Positions 45,582 through 54,263 of a DNA stretch of 64,000 bases are shown here, in pieces; position 1 is the stretch's first letter, and every line of letters begins with the position of its first letter. The stretch spans positions 5,642,001-5,706,000 of the forward strand of contig NZ_CP039371.1 in assembly GCF_005080685.1 (NCBI RefSeq), in the 5' to 3' direction. Position numbers and translations under genes: made by a program. The notes under the pieces were generated by a model. It searched no databases, was not told the DNA's origin, and saw nothing but the letters and a program-made list of their open reading frames with translations. The DNA comes from Pseudomonas putida. Its GTDB lineage: Bacteria; Pseudomonadota; Gammaproteobacteria; Pseudomonadales; Pseudomonadaceae.

Positions 45582-45663
45582 TTCGCGGGTAAACCCGCTC
45601 CTACAGGTACAGCGCCGAGTTTGAAGTTGGCGCTGTATCTGTAGGAGCGGGTTTACCCGCGAA
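45582..45663. repeat. REPIN
   Basis: 25-bp perfect arms at 45582-45606 and 45639-45663 (core CGCGGGTAAACCCGCTCC), with an inner stem TACAGCGCC (45608-45616) and GGCGCTGTA (45629-45637). Confidence 0.92.
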
Positions 45664-45682
45664 GAGGCCGGTTAGGCCGCTA

Positions 45683-45964
45683 TCAATGCAGGCTTGGTTT
45701 GCGCTCCAATGCCAACAACAAGGCATCCGCCTGAGCCCAGGCAATCTGCATGGCGCGCAGGCCGTTCTCGACCGATTCGCGCATGGCTTCATCTTCGATG
45801 CTGTCGACGGCATAGCGGCATCGGTTATAGGCGATCATCAGGTAATGGGTGACGTTCATCACCACATGGTTCAACGGCACATGGCGCTCGATGATGGCAT
45901 TGCTGAGAGTGCTACCGTCGGGGATCTGGTAGAAATGCGGTGGGTCGGGGACGATTGTTTTCAT
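45683..45964 (-). CDS. Uncharacterised small Pseudomonas protein
   Basis: A 93-residue protein starting MKTIVPDPPHFYQIPDGS, with AAGGAA 8 bp before the ATG. It is mostly helical, with NHVVMNVTHYLMIAYNRCRYAVDS in the middle. The MKxIVPDPP opening is common in short Pseudomonas proteins of unknown role that often lie next to DUF3077 genes, as here. No function is proposed. Confidence 0.65.
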   Translation of the reverse strand: MKTIVPDPPHFYQIPDGSTLSNAIIERHVPLNHVVMNVTHYLMIAYNRCRYAVDSIEDEAMRESVENGLRAMQIAWAQADALLLALERKPSLH

Positions 45965-46329
45965 AGCAATTCCTTGAAGATTTCAGGAGTTGCCACCGCC
46001 GTTTCCACACGAAGGGCGGCAACTGTACGCGGGGTGGAAAACCGGTCATCAAGGAACCCCGGCAGGCCTCACGGCCTCCCGCGCACAGATGCCATTACGG
46101 CAAGTACTTGATGATTGTCCGGGTTTCCACACCCGATCGCTGAACATCAGCGACGCGGACAGCCTAGGGGGCCAGGATTTCCGGGACAATCAGACGCGTG
46201 TCGACGCGACTCGTAGGGTATTTCGCTGGGCGCGGGACCGCCAGTACGGATGGGTAGGACGCATCTGAAAGCAGCGTGGGATATGGACTGTGTTGCTTGC
46301 GGGGGGCTCGTCTGGGGTTTTGTAGTGGC

Positions 46330-46592
46330 GCGGAAATCGAGCGCCGCCCGCGCGGCGCTTCGCGGGGCAAGCCCGCTCCCACAGTTTGTTGCAACGTGCC
46401 ACTGTCTGTCAGGCCATGGTTGTTCGCCTTTGGGGGCACCACGGAAGATCGGGGTGCGCCCTGCGCCAACACAGATATCGCGCCGGGCCCACCAGGCTGA
46501 CAACCATGGCCTATCGGACATAATTGGCCCGAAACAGATGTGGGAGCGGGCTTGCCCCGCGAAGCGCCGCGCGGGCGGCGCTCGATTTCCGC
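46330..46592. repeat. Long-armed REPIN with 54-bp perfect arms
   Basis: Left arm 46330-46383 and right arm 46539-46592 are exact reverse complements over 54 bp, ending in the REP core GGGGCAAGCCCGCTCCCACA. Inside, AGGCCATGGTTGT (46411-46423) and ACAACCATGGCCT (46500-46512) form a second stem. The whole 263 bp would fold into one extended hairpin. It fills the 667-bp gap between 45965 and 46631, in which no gene is seen. Confidence 0.9.
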
Positions 46593-46631
46593 CGCGCTGC
46601 ACATCTCAAGCGCACACCCCGCGCCCCCCCG

Positions 46632-49034
46632 CTAAACCGGCTCTTCCCCCGACCGCCCACCATCCTGCAGCAACACCATGCTCTGCGGCGAAGACAAGGC
46701 AATACCCTCGTCCCGCAACCGCCCCAGGATGGTGAACAACAGATCGCTACGCGCCCCCGACACCTGCCGAGGCCCCGCCACATAGCCACTGACACTGATC
46801 ACCATGCCACTGGCGGTCAGGTCCTTGAACGTCACCGAACACGCCGGCGCATCGAGAATCCCTTCATGCTCACGATAGGCCGCCAGCAGCAACTCGCGCA
46901 CGCGGTTGGCATCGGTCTCCAACGGCAAGGTCAAGGTAATACCGACCACACCCAGCGCATTACCCATGGTCACGTTGCGCACGTTCTGCGAGATGAACTG
47001 CGAGTTGGGCACGATCACCGTCGAACGATCAGACATCTGGATCTCGGTGGCGCGCACGTTGATCCGGCGAATGTCGCCTTCCACCCCGGCCAGGCTCACC
47101 CAGTCGCCCACCTTGACCGGCCGCTCGGTGAGCAGGATCAGGCCAGAAATGAAGTTCTGCACGATCTGCTGCAAACCGAAACCGATACCGACCGACAACG
47201 CACTGACCACCCAGGTCAGGCTGGTCAGGTTGATGTGCAGGGTCGACATCACCAGCATGGCCAGGAAGATGAAGCCCAGGTAGCCCACCAGGGTCACCAG
47301 CGAGGCACGCATGCCGGCATCCATGTCGGTTTCCGGCAGCAGGCGCTCGCTCAACCAGCGCTTGACCACGCGAATGCCGAACAGCCCGGCGAAAAACATC
47401 AGCAACGCGACCAGGATGTCCTGGGGCACGATGTTCAGGTTGCCCAGCACCTTGCCACCGGTGCCGTCCCAATCGCCCAGGCTCGCCAGCAGCTCGGCGG
47501 GGCTGGTGCCCGAGGGCATCAGCGCCAGCAACAGGGCGAGGAACAGCAAGACCGTACGACCGATCCCGGCCAGGATGGTACTGGCCTGGGCCTGGTGCCG
47601 TGGCGCCAGGCCGAGCGATGCGGCCAGGGCCAAGCCGCCGGGTTGGCGCGGCGACAGCAACGTCTCGCACAGGTCGCCGAGGAAGGTGGTCAAAAGGTAG
47701 GCGCAGGTGATGACCAGGCTCACCCACAGCAGCTTGGCAGTCAGGTAATAGGCCAGGGTCAGGTAGCCGGCCAGCAGCGCCAACAGGATCGCAGCCAGCC
47801 AAAGCACCATCACGAAGGGAATCAACCCGGCAAGGCCCGTGGGGCGCTCCAGGTCATGCTTGCGCAAGGTGCGGCGATAGCGGGCCAGGGCCGTGGCGAA
47901 GATCACCGCCACCACCAGGGCGGTCAGGCCATTGACCGCGAGGGTCAGCGCCAGGCTGGCCCCGATCACGCTGTTGATGCGTTCCATGGTCACCATGACC
48001 ATCAATGCCAGGGCCAGCAGCTTGGGGAACCAGCCCAGCGCACTGGCCACTTCGTCGTGGATCGGCGGCAGCCGCCAGGAGGGCCGCTGCAACATCAGCA
48101 TGGCACGGCCAAGGCCGGTGATGAACGCACTGAACACCACCAGGGTCAGCACATGGTTGGTGACGCTGGCGATGTCCGTCCCCAGCTCGGCGCTGCTCTC
48201 CAGCCCCCAGCGCAGCAGCGATACCGAGCCTGCAATGGTGCCCAGGGTCGCCAGGCTCACGCCCACGGCCAGGGCGCTGCGGCGCAGCCGCCCCTCCGGG
48301 AACCAGCGCACCATGGCATGCGCCAGCAAGCGCTCGATCAGGCCGCGCACCACGGTCCATACCAGGATCGCGGCGACCAGGCTGGTGATGAACAGCCAGC
48401 GGTGGTCGGCATCGAACGCACTGGCGATGGCATCGGCGGCCTCGCCCCGCAAGTCGCGCAGGCGCGCCACGTCATCCTGGGTCGGGCGGATGATGCTCTG
48501 CCAGAACGCCGGGCTCAGTGGCGAGGCGGCGCGGCTGGTGACCTGGGAGTTGAACTGGCTACGGCGCAGGTTGACGATCTGGGTCGACAGGTCGCGTGCC
48601 GACTGGGTCAGCTTGGTCGCCTGGTCCTGCTGGGCCACCAGCGCCTTCTTCTCGGCATCGAGCTGTTTACGCTGCTGGGTCAGGGCCTCGGCTTCGTCCG
48701 GTTGCACCGGGCCCAGCACCTTGAGCTTGTCGTCGAGCTTGTCGACGTCGGCGGTTCGTTGCGCACTGAGTACATCGGCCTGGCGCTGGACCTGGATGGC
48801 GGCCAGGCGCAACTGGGCCAGCAAGTCGTCGTTGGCATCGCTGGTGACGCCCTGGCGGATCTGGTCGAGACGATCGCTGAGCTGCTCGAGGCTGGCATTC
48901 TCATCCAGCACTGGCAATTCAGCCACGCTCAGGTTGGACAGCGGCGTGGCCGGTGCCGACCAGGCCGGGCTGGCCAGCGCCAGCATCATGGCCAATACGC
49001 CTAGGTAAAAACGGGCAAGGCTGACACGCCTCAT
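46632..49034 (-). CDS. Large MscS-family mechanosensitive channel (DUF3772 type)
   Basis: An 800-residue protein with a signal peptide (MRRVSLARFYLGVLAMMLALASPAWS), a periplasmic coiled-coil region (about 45-150), the DUF3772 segment, about 10-11 membrane helices, and the C-terminal MscS pore (VSALSVGIGFGLQQIVQNFISGLILL near 610-635) with its beta domain. It likely opens on hypo-osmotic shock in the inner membrane. It is probably monocistronic. Whether it is a major or accessory channel cannot be told. Confidence 0.9.
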   Translation of the reverse strand: MRRVSLARFYLGVLAMMLALASPAWSAPATPLSNLSVAELPVLDENASLEQLSDRLDQIRQGVTSDANDDLLAQLRLAAIQVQRQADVLSAQRTADVDKLDDKLKVLGPVQPDEAEALTQQRKQLDAEKKALVAQQDQATKLTQSARDLSTQIVNLRRSQFNSQVTSRAASPLSPAFWQSIIRPTQDDVARLRDLRGEAADAIASAFDADHRWLFITSLVAAILVWTVVRGLIERLLAHAMVRWFPEGRLRRSALAVGVSLATLGTIAGSVSLLRWGLESSAELGTDIASVTNHVLTLVVFSAFITGLGRAMLMLQRPSWRLPPIHDEVASALGWFPKLLALALMVMVTMERINSVIGASLALTLAVNGLTALVVAVIFATALARYRRTLRKHDLERPTGLAGLIPFVMVLWLAAILLALLAGYLTLAYYLTAKLLWVSLVITCAYLLTTFLGDLCETLLSPRQPGGLALAASLGLAPRHQAQASTILAGIGRTVLLFLALLLALMPSGTSPAELLASLGDWDGTGGKVLGNLNIVPQDILVALLMFFAGLFGIRVVKRWLSERLLPETDMDAGMRASLVTLVGYLGFIFLAMLVMSTLHINLTSLTWVVSALSVGIGFGLQQIVQNFISGLILLTERPVKVGDWVSLAGVEGDIRRINVRATEIQMSDRSTVIVPNSQFISQNVRNVTMGNALGVVGITLTLPLETDANRVRELLLAAYREHEGILDAPACSVTFKDLTASGMVISVSGYVAGPRQVSGARSDLLFTILGRLRDEGIALSSPQSMVLLQDGGRSGEEPV

Positions 49035-49090
49035 CGAATGTTCCTCTTTACATCTCGATTTGGCGGCAGATTCTACGCGGCTTCAGGCAA

Positions 49091-50158
49091 TCAGGAGAGT
49101 GCCGTTTCTCGCGCCAACAGTTGCCGCTTGCGTTCCACACCCCAGCGATAGCCGCTGATCTCGCCATCGCGGCGCACCACCCGGTGGCAGGGGATGGCCA
49201 CGGCGATGCGGTTGGCCCCGCAGGCCAGGGCCACCGCACGCACGGCACGCGGCGCGCCAATGCGCTCGGCGATGTCGCTGTAGCTGACCCGGCTGCCCAC
49301 GGGCACCTCACGCAGGGCCTGCCAAACCCGCTCCTGGAACGCCGTGCCCTGCACGTCCAGGGGCAGGTCCAGGCCCAGCGCCGGGGCTTCGACGAAACCC
49401 ACGACTTGCGCGACCAGGCGCTCGTAGGCGGCATCGCCACCGATCAGGTCGGCCTTGGGGAACTGATCCTGCAACTGCTCGAGCAGTGCTTGTGGGTCAT
49501 CGCCGAGCAGGATCGCACAGATGCCCTTGGCACTTTGCGCCACCAGGATCGCCCCCAGCGAGCACTGACCGAGGGCGAAATGGATGGTCGCGCCAGCACC
49601 GCCAGCCCGGTAATCCCGCGGCTGCATGCCCAGACGTTGGTCGGCGCTGGCATAGAATCGGCTGTTTGAGTTGTAGCCTGCGTCGTAGATGGCCTCGGTG
49701 ACCGAGCCCTGCCCTTCGCCCAGCCGCTCGCGCAGCCGCCGGGCGCGGAAGGCCGAGGCGTAGGCCTTGGGGGTGAGGCCGGTCTCGGCCTTGAACAAGC
49801 GATGCAGATGGAAGGGGCTGATCCCCAGCTGGGCGCCGAGCTGGTCGAGGCTGGGCGGGTTGTCGTGGCTTTCGAGCAGGCGGCAGGCTTGGGTGATCAG
49901 CACGCTGCGGCGAGTGTCGGCCGGCCTGGCCTGGCAGCGGCGGCAGGCGCGGTAGCCTGCGGCTTCGGCGTTGGCCGGGGTGTCGAAGAACTCGACGTTT
50001 TCGCGTTTGGCCATGCGTGATTTGCAGCCTGGGTGGCAGTACACGCCGGTGGTGCGCACGGCGTAGACGAATTGACCGACGGCGGCGGTGTCACGGGCTT
50101 GCACGGCTTGCCAGCGTTGGGTGTCGGTGGTGTAGGGCATCATCTGGGAGGTTCTCAT
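49091..50158 (-). CDS. ada: Bifunctional Ada: methylphosphotriester sensor and O6-methylguanine-DNA methyltransferase
   Basis: A 355-residue protein. The N-terminal zinc domain has the acceptor Cys41 and Cys45 (GVYCHPGCKSR), plus CRRC (72-75). An AraC-type HTH follows (about 85-180), then the methyltransferase domain with PCHRV and acceptor Cys324. Methylation of the N-terminal Cys turns Ada into an activator of the adaptive response. alkA, another member of that response, is the next gene upstream, separated by a REPIN. A second ATG at residue 7 is also possible as the start. Confidence 0.94.
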   Translation of the reverse strand: MRTSQMMPYTTDTQRWQAVQARDTAAVGQFVYAVRTTGVYCHPGCKSRMAKRENVEFFDTPANAEAAGYRACRRCQARPADTRRSVLITQACRLLESHDNPPSLDQLGAQLGISPFHLHRLFKAETGLTPKAYASAFRARRLRERLGEGQGSVTEAIYDAGYNSNSRFYASADQRLGMQPRDYRAGGAGATIHFALGQCSLGAILVAQSAKGICAILLGDDPQALLEQLQDQFPKADLIGGDAAYERLVAQVVGFVEAPALGLDLPLDVQGTAFQERVWQALREVPVGSRVSYSDIAERIGAPRAVRAVALACGANRIAVAIPCHRVVRRDGEISGYRWGVERKRQLLARETALS

Positions 50159-50174
50159 GTTTGCTTCGTCTGTG

Positions 50175-50270
50175 CCGGCCTCTTCGCGGGTAAACCCGCT
50201 CCTACAGGGATAGTGTGATCCTGAGAACTGCGCTGCATCTGTAGGAGCGGGTTCACCCGCGAAGAGGCCG
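50175..50270. repeat. REPIN between ada and alkA
   Basis: Arms with GGCCTCTTCGCGGGTAAACC (from 50177) and its reverse complement, with one mismatch (TTCACCC), ending at 50268. Confidence 0.9.
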
Positions 50271-50290
50271 GCCCTGCCACTGAACCTTCA

Positions 50291-50917
50291 TCAGGCCCGC
50301 CACAGGTACCAGGCCGCCACCGTCCGAAACGGGCTCCAGGCCATCCCCAGGGCCCGCAATTGCGCCGGCGTCGGCGGTTTTTCCAGCCCTTTGAGCCGGC
50401 GATACCCGGCGCGCACGCCGAAATCGTCGACAGGCAGCACGTCCAGCCGCTCCAGGCAGTAGATCAGCAGCATCTCCACGGTCCACCGCCCTACCCCACG
50501 CAAGGTGACCAATCGCTCGATCAACGCTTCGTCGTCCAACATCAATGCCTCTGCCCGGCTGGGCACCAGGCCGTCCAGGCGCGCTTGGGCGATGCCCCGG
50601 ATGGTCGCCAGCTTGGTCGCCGAAAAACCACAGGCGCGCAGTGTCTCGGGACTCACCGCCAGCAACCGCTCTGGCTGCGGAAACGCCACGTCGGGAAACA
50701 ACGCCAGCATACGCCCCAGGATCGCCTCGGCGGCACGCCCATGCAATTGCTGGTAGGCGATCGCCCGCACCAGCGCCTCGTACGGCTCCTGCGCGGGCTT
50801 GGCCTGGTGCAGGCACGGCCCGACCGCAGCGATATGCCGCGCCCAGTCGGCGTCCAGCGTCGCCAGGTAGTCGATGGCCGCGCGGTGAGCGTCAGGCGCT
50901 GGGTCAGCGGGAGTCAT
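50291..50917 (-). CDS. alkA: DNA-3-methyladenine glycosylase II
   Basis: A 208-residue HhH-GPD glycosylase removing alkylated bases. The helix-hairpin-helix is LVTLRGVGRWTVEMLL, and the catalytic Asp is in VLPVDDFGVRAGY. It is shorter than E. coli AlkA because it lacks that protein's N-terminal beta domain. It is upstream of ada on the same strand, so the two may be co-expressed. Confidence 0.9.
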   Translation of the reverse strand: MTPADPAPDAHRAAIDYLATLDADWARHIAAVGPCLHQAKPAQEPYEALVRAIAYQQLHGRAAEAILGRMLALFPDVAFPQPERLLAVSPETLRACGFSATKLATIRGIAQARLDGLVPSRAEALMLDDEALIERLVTLRGVGRWTVEMLLIYCLERLDVLPVDDFGVRAGYRRLKGLEKPPTPAQLRALGMAWSPFRTVAAWYLWRA

Positions 50918-51010
50918 GAAAGCCTCCTGTAGGTTCGGACCCGACTCATCTTAGCCCAGCACCGAGGCGGCGAAACGCCGGTTCTTGCGCGGCTAATTCC
51001 TGGTATGCCA

Positions 51011-51040
51011 TTGCCCCGGGCCGGCATCCGCGCATAGAAT
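51011..51040 (+). promoter_or_regulatory. Candidate sigma-70 promoter of the fecI-like gene
   Basis: TTGCCC (51011-51016), an 18-bp spacer, then TAGAAT (51035-51040), immediately followed by the Fur-like box. Confidence 0.45.
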
Positions 51041-51056
51041 TGAGAACTATTCACAG
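51040..51056 (+). promoter_or_regulatory. Candidate Fur box of the fecI-like gene
   Basis: TTGAGAACTATTCACAG resembles the Fur consensus core GAGAATNATTCTC with two or three mismatches. It overlaps the transcription start region, as expected for iron repression. Confidence 0.6.
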
Positions 51057-51090
51057 TCACATATGCTCACCGGGCCAGGCTTTCGATACG

Positions 51091-51606
51091 ATGCAGATCA
51101 ACGACACGCTCAAGCCAACCGAGGTCGCCCTGCTCTATCGTTCCCACCACGCCTGGCTGCGTGGCTGGCTGCGCAGCCGCGTCGGTTGCCACGAACATGC
51201 CGCGGACCTGGCCCAGGATACTTTCGTGCGCCTGCTGCGCGCCCGCCAGGTGTCGCCCTTGAAGGAGCCGCGCGCCTACCTCAGCAGCATTGCCCGTGGC
51301 TTGATGATCGACCAGTTCCGCCGCCGCGCGCTGGAGCGCGCCTACCAGGAAAGCCTGGCCCATGTACCGGAAGGCGAAGTGCCCAGCGAGGAACACCGGC
51401 TGGTCATTCTCGACACCCTCGGGCGTCTCGACCGTGCCCTGCACCAGCTCAAGCCGCGCGCGCGCCAGGCATTCCTGCTGGCGCAACTCGATGGCCTGAG
51501 CATCGCGCAGATCGCACTGCGCCTGGACGTCTCCCGGGCCACCATCGAGCGCGACCTGGCCCGCGCCCTGGCCGTCTGCTACCGAATGCGCTATGCCGAA
51601 CACTGA
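51091..51606 (+). CDS. FecI-type ECF sigma factor
   Basis: A 171-residue ECF sigma factor. Region 2 includes HAADLAQDTFVRLLRAR and YLSSIARGLMIDQFRRR (DNA melting and -10 recognition); region 4 includes LDGLSIAQIALRLDVSRATIERDLARAL. The start at MQINDTLKP (51091) gives the family's usual length; an upstream in-frame ATG at 51040 lies on the Fur box. It overlaps the FecR gene by 14 bp. No receptor gene follows. Confidence 0.92.
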   Translation: MQINDTLKPTEVALLYRSHHAWLRGWLRSRVGCHEHAADLAQDTFVRLLRARQVSPLKEPRAYLSSIARGLMIDQFRRRALERAYQESLAHVPEGEVPSEEHRLVILDTLGRLDRALHQLKPRARQAFLLAQLDGLSIAQIALRLDVSRATIERDLARALAVCYRMRYAEH

Positions 51607-52549
51607 GCACAACCCCGCTCAAGCCCAGGTCGACCAGGCCATCGAATGGCTGGTGAAGCTGCGCTTCGACGATCCGAGCCCGCGAACCGTGCAGCGATTC
51701 CAGCAATGGCTGGCCGCTCACCCGCACAACGCCCAGGCCTGGCAACGGGTCAGCAACCTCAGCGACGAGCTGGCCGGGCTACCCAGCGAACTGACCCGGC
51801 GAACCCTCGATGGCAGCCAGCGCCAGCGCGTCAGCCGGCGTGACCACCTCAAGCTGCTGGCAGTGCTGGCGGTAGGCGGCAGCCTCGGTTGGGCCGCCCG
51901 CGAACCATTGGGCCTGCCGGCGCTGCTGGCCGACACCAGCACCGGCACAGGCGAACGCCGCCAACTGCAAGGCATCGACGGCAGCCGCATCCAGCTCAAC
52001 ACCGCCAGCGCCATCGACCTGCGTTACAGCGTCGAGGCGCGCGAACTGACCCTGCTGCGCGGCGAGGTCAGCCTGGACAGCAACGCCGGCGACAACCGCC
52101 CGTTCCAGATCAACACCCGCTTCGGCGACCTGGGTACCCGCAACGGCCTGTTGCTGCTGCGCGAAAACGACCGAGGCCTGCTGTTGGCCGTGCGCCGCGG
52201 CGAAGTCACGCTGTTCCCCCACTCCCCCTCCCCACGCCAGGTGCGCGCGGGTGAGGTACTGCAGGTGTCGACAGGCGACGCCTACCCGCTGACGGGCCTG
52301 CATGGCGACCCCTGGGGCTGGACCGATGGCGTGCTCAGCGTGCAGCAGATGCCGCTGGCCGAGTTCGTCAGCGAGCTTTCCCGCTACCGCCCCGGCGTGC
52401 TGCGCTGCGCACCGGAGGTCGCCGGGTTGAAGGTGTCCGGCACCTATCAGCTGGGCGATACCGAACAGATTCTGCAACTGCTGGCACGCGGCCTGCCAGT
52501 ACGTGTCGATTACCGCACGCGTTATTGGGTCAGCCTCGGCGCGGCTTGA
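51593..52549 (+). CDS. FecR-type anti-sigma/sigma regulator
   Basis: A 318-residue protein. It has a cytoplasmic N-terminal helical domain (about 10-90, with RFQQWLAAHPHNAQAWQRV), one membrane segment (HLKLLAVLAVGGSLGWAA, about 84-101), and the periplasmic FecR domain and secretin/TonB-like tail (VRVDYRTRYWVSLG). It overlaps the sigma gene. A TonB receptor with an STN domain would normally signal to it, but none is adjacent. Confidence 0.9.
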   Translation: MPNTEHNPAQAQVDQAIEWLVKLRFDDPSPRTVQRFQQWLAAHPHNAQAWQRVSNLSDELAGLPSELTRRTLDGSQRQRVSRRDHLKLLAVLAVGGSLGWAAREPLGLPALLADTSTGTGERRQLQGIDGSRIQLNTASAIDLRYSVEARELTLLRGEVSLDSNAGDNRPFQINTRFGDLGTRNGLLLLRENDRGLLLAVRRGEVTLFPHSPSPRQVRAGEVLQVSTGDAYPLTGLHGDPWGWTDGVLSVQQMPLAEFVSELSRYRPGVLRCAPEVAGLKVSGTYQLGDTEQILQLLARGLPVRVDYRTRYWVSLGAA

Positions 52550-52644
52550 CACAACCTGCAGGTACAACGGGCAAGGCGACAACAGCTTGCTGGTGATTCC
52601 ACGTAACCTGTCGATGACCTTGCGCGCGAGTTTCTGATCCAGGT

Positions 52645-52720
52645 GGCCTCTTCGCGGATAAACCCGCTACAAGTACTGTGAAGATCCCTGTAGGAGCGGG
52701 CTTGCCCGCGAAGAGGCCGG
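52645..52720. repeat. REPIN after fecR
   Basis: GGCCTCTTCGCGG...AACCCGCTACA and TGTAGGAGCGGGCTTGCCCGCGAAGAGG arms with a few mismatches. Confidence 0.85.
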
Positions 52721-52739
52721 TAAAGGCCCTGCAAACGCC

Positions 52740-53900
52740 TCAGTCCACCACCGCTCGCATCCGCCCCACCCGCCGATACGACTGGCGCGCAACACACACG
52801 AACAACCCCGCCATCAACGCAAGCGCCATCGGCAGCCCATGCGGCGCGACGTCCATCGCCGCGCCACTGAGCAATGGCCCGATCAGGCTACCCACGCCCC
52901 ACAGCAGGCCCACGCTGGCATTCGCCGTGACCAGGTCCTTGCCCTTGAAACGCTGACCGATCAGCACCAGCGCCAAGGTATAGATGGCCCCCGCCACCGC
53001 CCCCAGCAACACCAGCATCGGCCACAGCAGCCAGGTCATGTCCAGCAACCAGGGCAAGGCGATGCCGATGGCCATCGCCACCAGACCGCACACCAAATGC
53101 AGCCCGGTACGCTCGACGCGGTCGGCCAGCCAGCCCAGCGGCAGCTGGAACACCATGTCGCCGGCGAATACCACCGTCACCATCAGCGCCGCCACGCCCA
53201 CGGCGAAGCCATGGCTGCTGGCATACACCGGCAACAGCGACAACACCACGGCATCGAAGAACGAGAAGAACAGCACCGCCACGCACAACGCCGGGGCGAC
53301 ACGGAAGAAACCCGCCAGGCCGAAGCTCTTCTCGCCTTCCTCGCCATGCTCGACAGTGTCGTTGGGCACCGTCAGCAGGATGCACAGCAGCGCCAGGCCG
53401 TAGCCGAGGGTGACCACACCGATGATCCACGGGCTGTCGGCGCCGAGCAGCGCCAGCAGTGCCGGGCCCAGTACCTGAAAGCCGGTGAAGCTGGTGGCGT
53501 ACAGGGCCATGATCTTGCCGCGGTTGTGGTCCGGGCAGAGTTCGTTGACCCAGGATTCGCCGAGGATGATCGCAATGCCCATGCCGATGCCCAACCCCAG
53601 GCGCAGCGCAGCCAACAGCCACAGCGACTCGAAGGCCGATTCGAGCAGGGCGATGCTCACCGTGCACAGGCTGAAGCACAACAGGTAGATGGTGCGCCGG
53701 GTCAGGTGCCGGCAACAGGCATCGACCATGAACGCCGAGAGCATCATCCCCGCTGCCGGAATGGCCGAGATGATGCCGATTTCCAGGGTGCCGGCCCCCG
53801 CCTCGTGCAGACGCAACGACACCAGCGGCAGGCTGGCCCCCAGGCTGAAGCCCACGACCGACACGGCGAACAGAAGGCCGGTCAGCAAACGCATGTTCAT
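52740..53900 (-). CDS. MFS transporter (YcaD-like)
   Basis: A 386-residue protein with 12 membrane segments. The first-half motif is LRLGLGIGMGIAIILGESWVNELCPDHNRGKIMALYATSFTGFQVLG, split around a loop with the MFS A-like signature. The family has no known substrate. The 363-bp gap upstream (53901-54263) holds one single REP element and no other gene. It lies between two FecR-type genes on the opposite strand. Confidence 0.87.
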   Translation of the reverse strand: MNMRLLTGLLFAVSVVGFSLGASLPLVSLRLHEAGAGTLEIGIISAIPAAGMMLSAFMVDACCRHLTRRTIYLLCFSLCTVSIALLESAFESLWLLAALRLGLGIGMGIAIILGESWVNELCPDHNRGKIMALYATSFTGFQVLGPALLALLGADSPWIIGVVTLGYGLALLCILLTVPNDTVEHGEEGEKSFGLAGFFRVAPALCVAVLFFSFFDAVVLSLLPVYASSHGFAVGVAALMVTVVFAGDMVFQLPLGWLADRVERTGLHLVCGLVAMAIGIALPWLLDMTWLLWPMLVLLGAVAGAIYTLALVLIGQRFKGKDLVTANASVGLLWGVGSLIGPLLSGAAMDVAPHGLPMALALMAGLFVCVARQSYRRVGRMRAVVD

Positions 53901-54209
53901 GTACCACTCCTCGCAAACTGAAAAGACGCGCTAATGCAGGCGCCCACGTGCACGCCGGGTTGCCAGGCGATGCATGGGCGCGGTTCAGTTCAGGGCGAGG
54001 TGTGGCGAGAAGGTGAAGGCGAACAGCACGCTGCGCCGCCGCTTGAGCACCGTGTCGCTCGGCCACGCACGGCGCATGGCCTGCAGGGCAGGTTGGCGGG
54101 TGTGGGCGAGGGGCTGGCTACGGCGCATTGCGGTGTTTGACTACGCGGAGTATGGGAAAGAGGCCGGCACTCTAGGCGAACGCAGGGCAGATCGTCAATC
54201 GCCGCACCG

Positions 54210-54256
54210 GCCCTGCAGGAGCGGGCCTGCCCGCGAATGGGCTGCAAAGCAGCCCC
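54210..54256. repeat. Single REP element
   Basis: GCAGGAGCGGGCCTGCCCGCGA followed by GGGCTGCAAAGCAGCCC, at the end of the Fsr-like gene. The other ~300 bp of the 53901-54263 gap shows nothing else that can be supported. Confidence 0.75.
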
Positions 54257-54263
54257 GGCGATA

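Noticed and set aside
45582..46592. Repeated hairpins considered as a CRISPR array
   Set aside because: They are REP/REPIN elements of inverted type without regular direct repeats, spacers or cas genes.
46524..49004. An 826-codon open frame antisense to the MscS channel
   Set aside because: Gln/His/Arg-rich composition typical of the antisense of GC-rich genes; it starts inside the REPIN.
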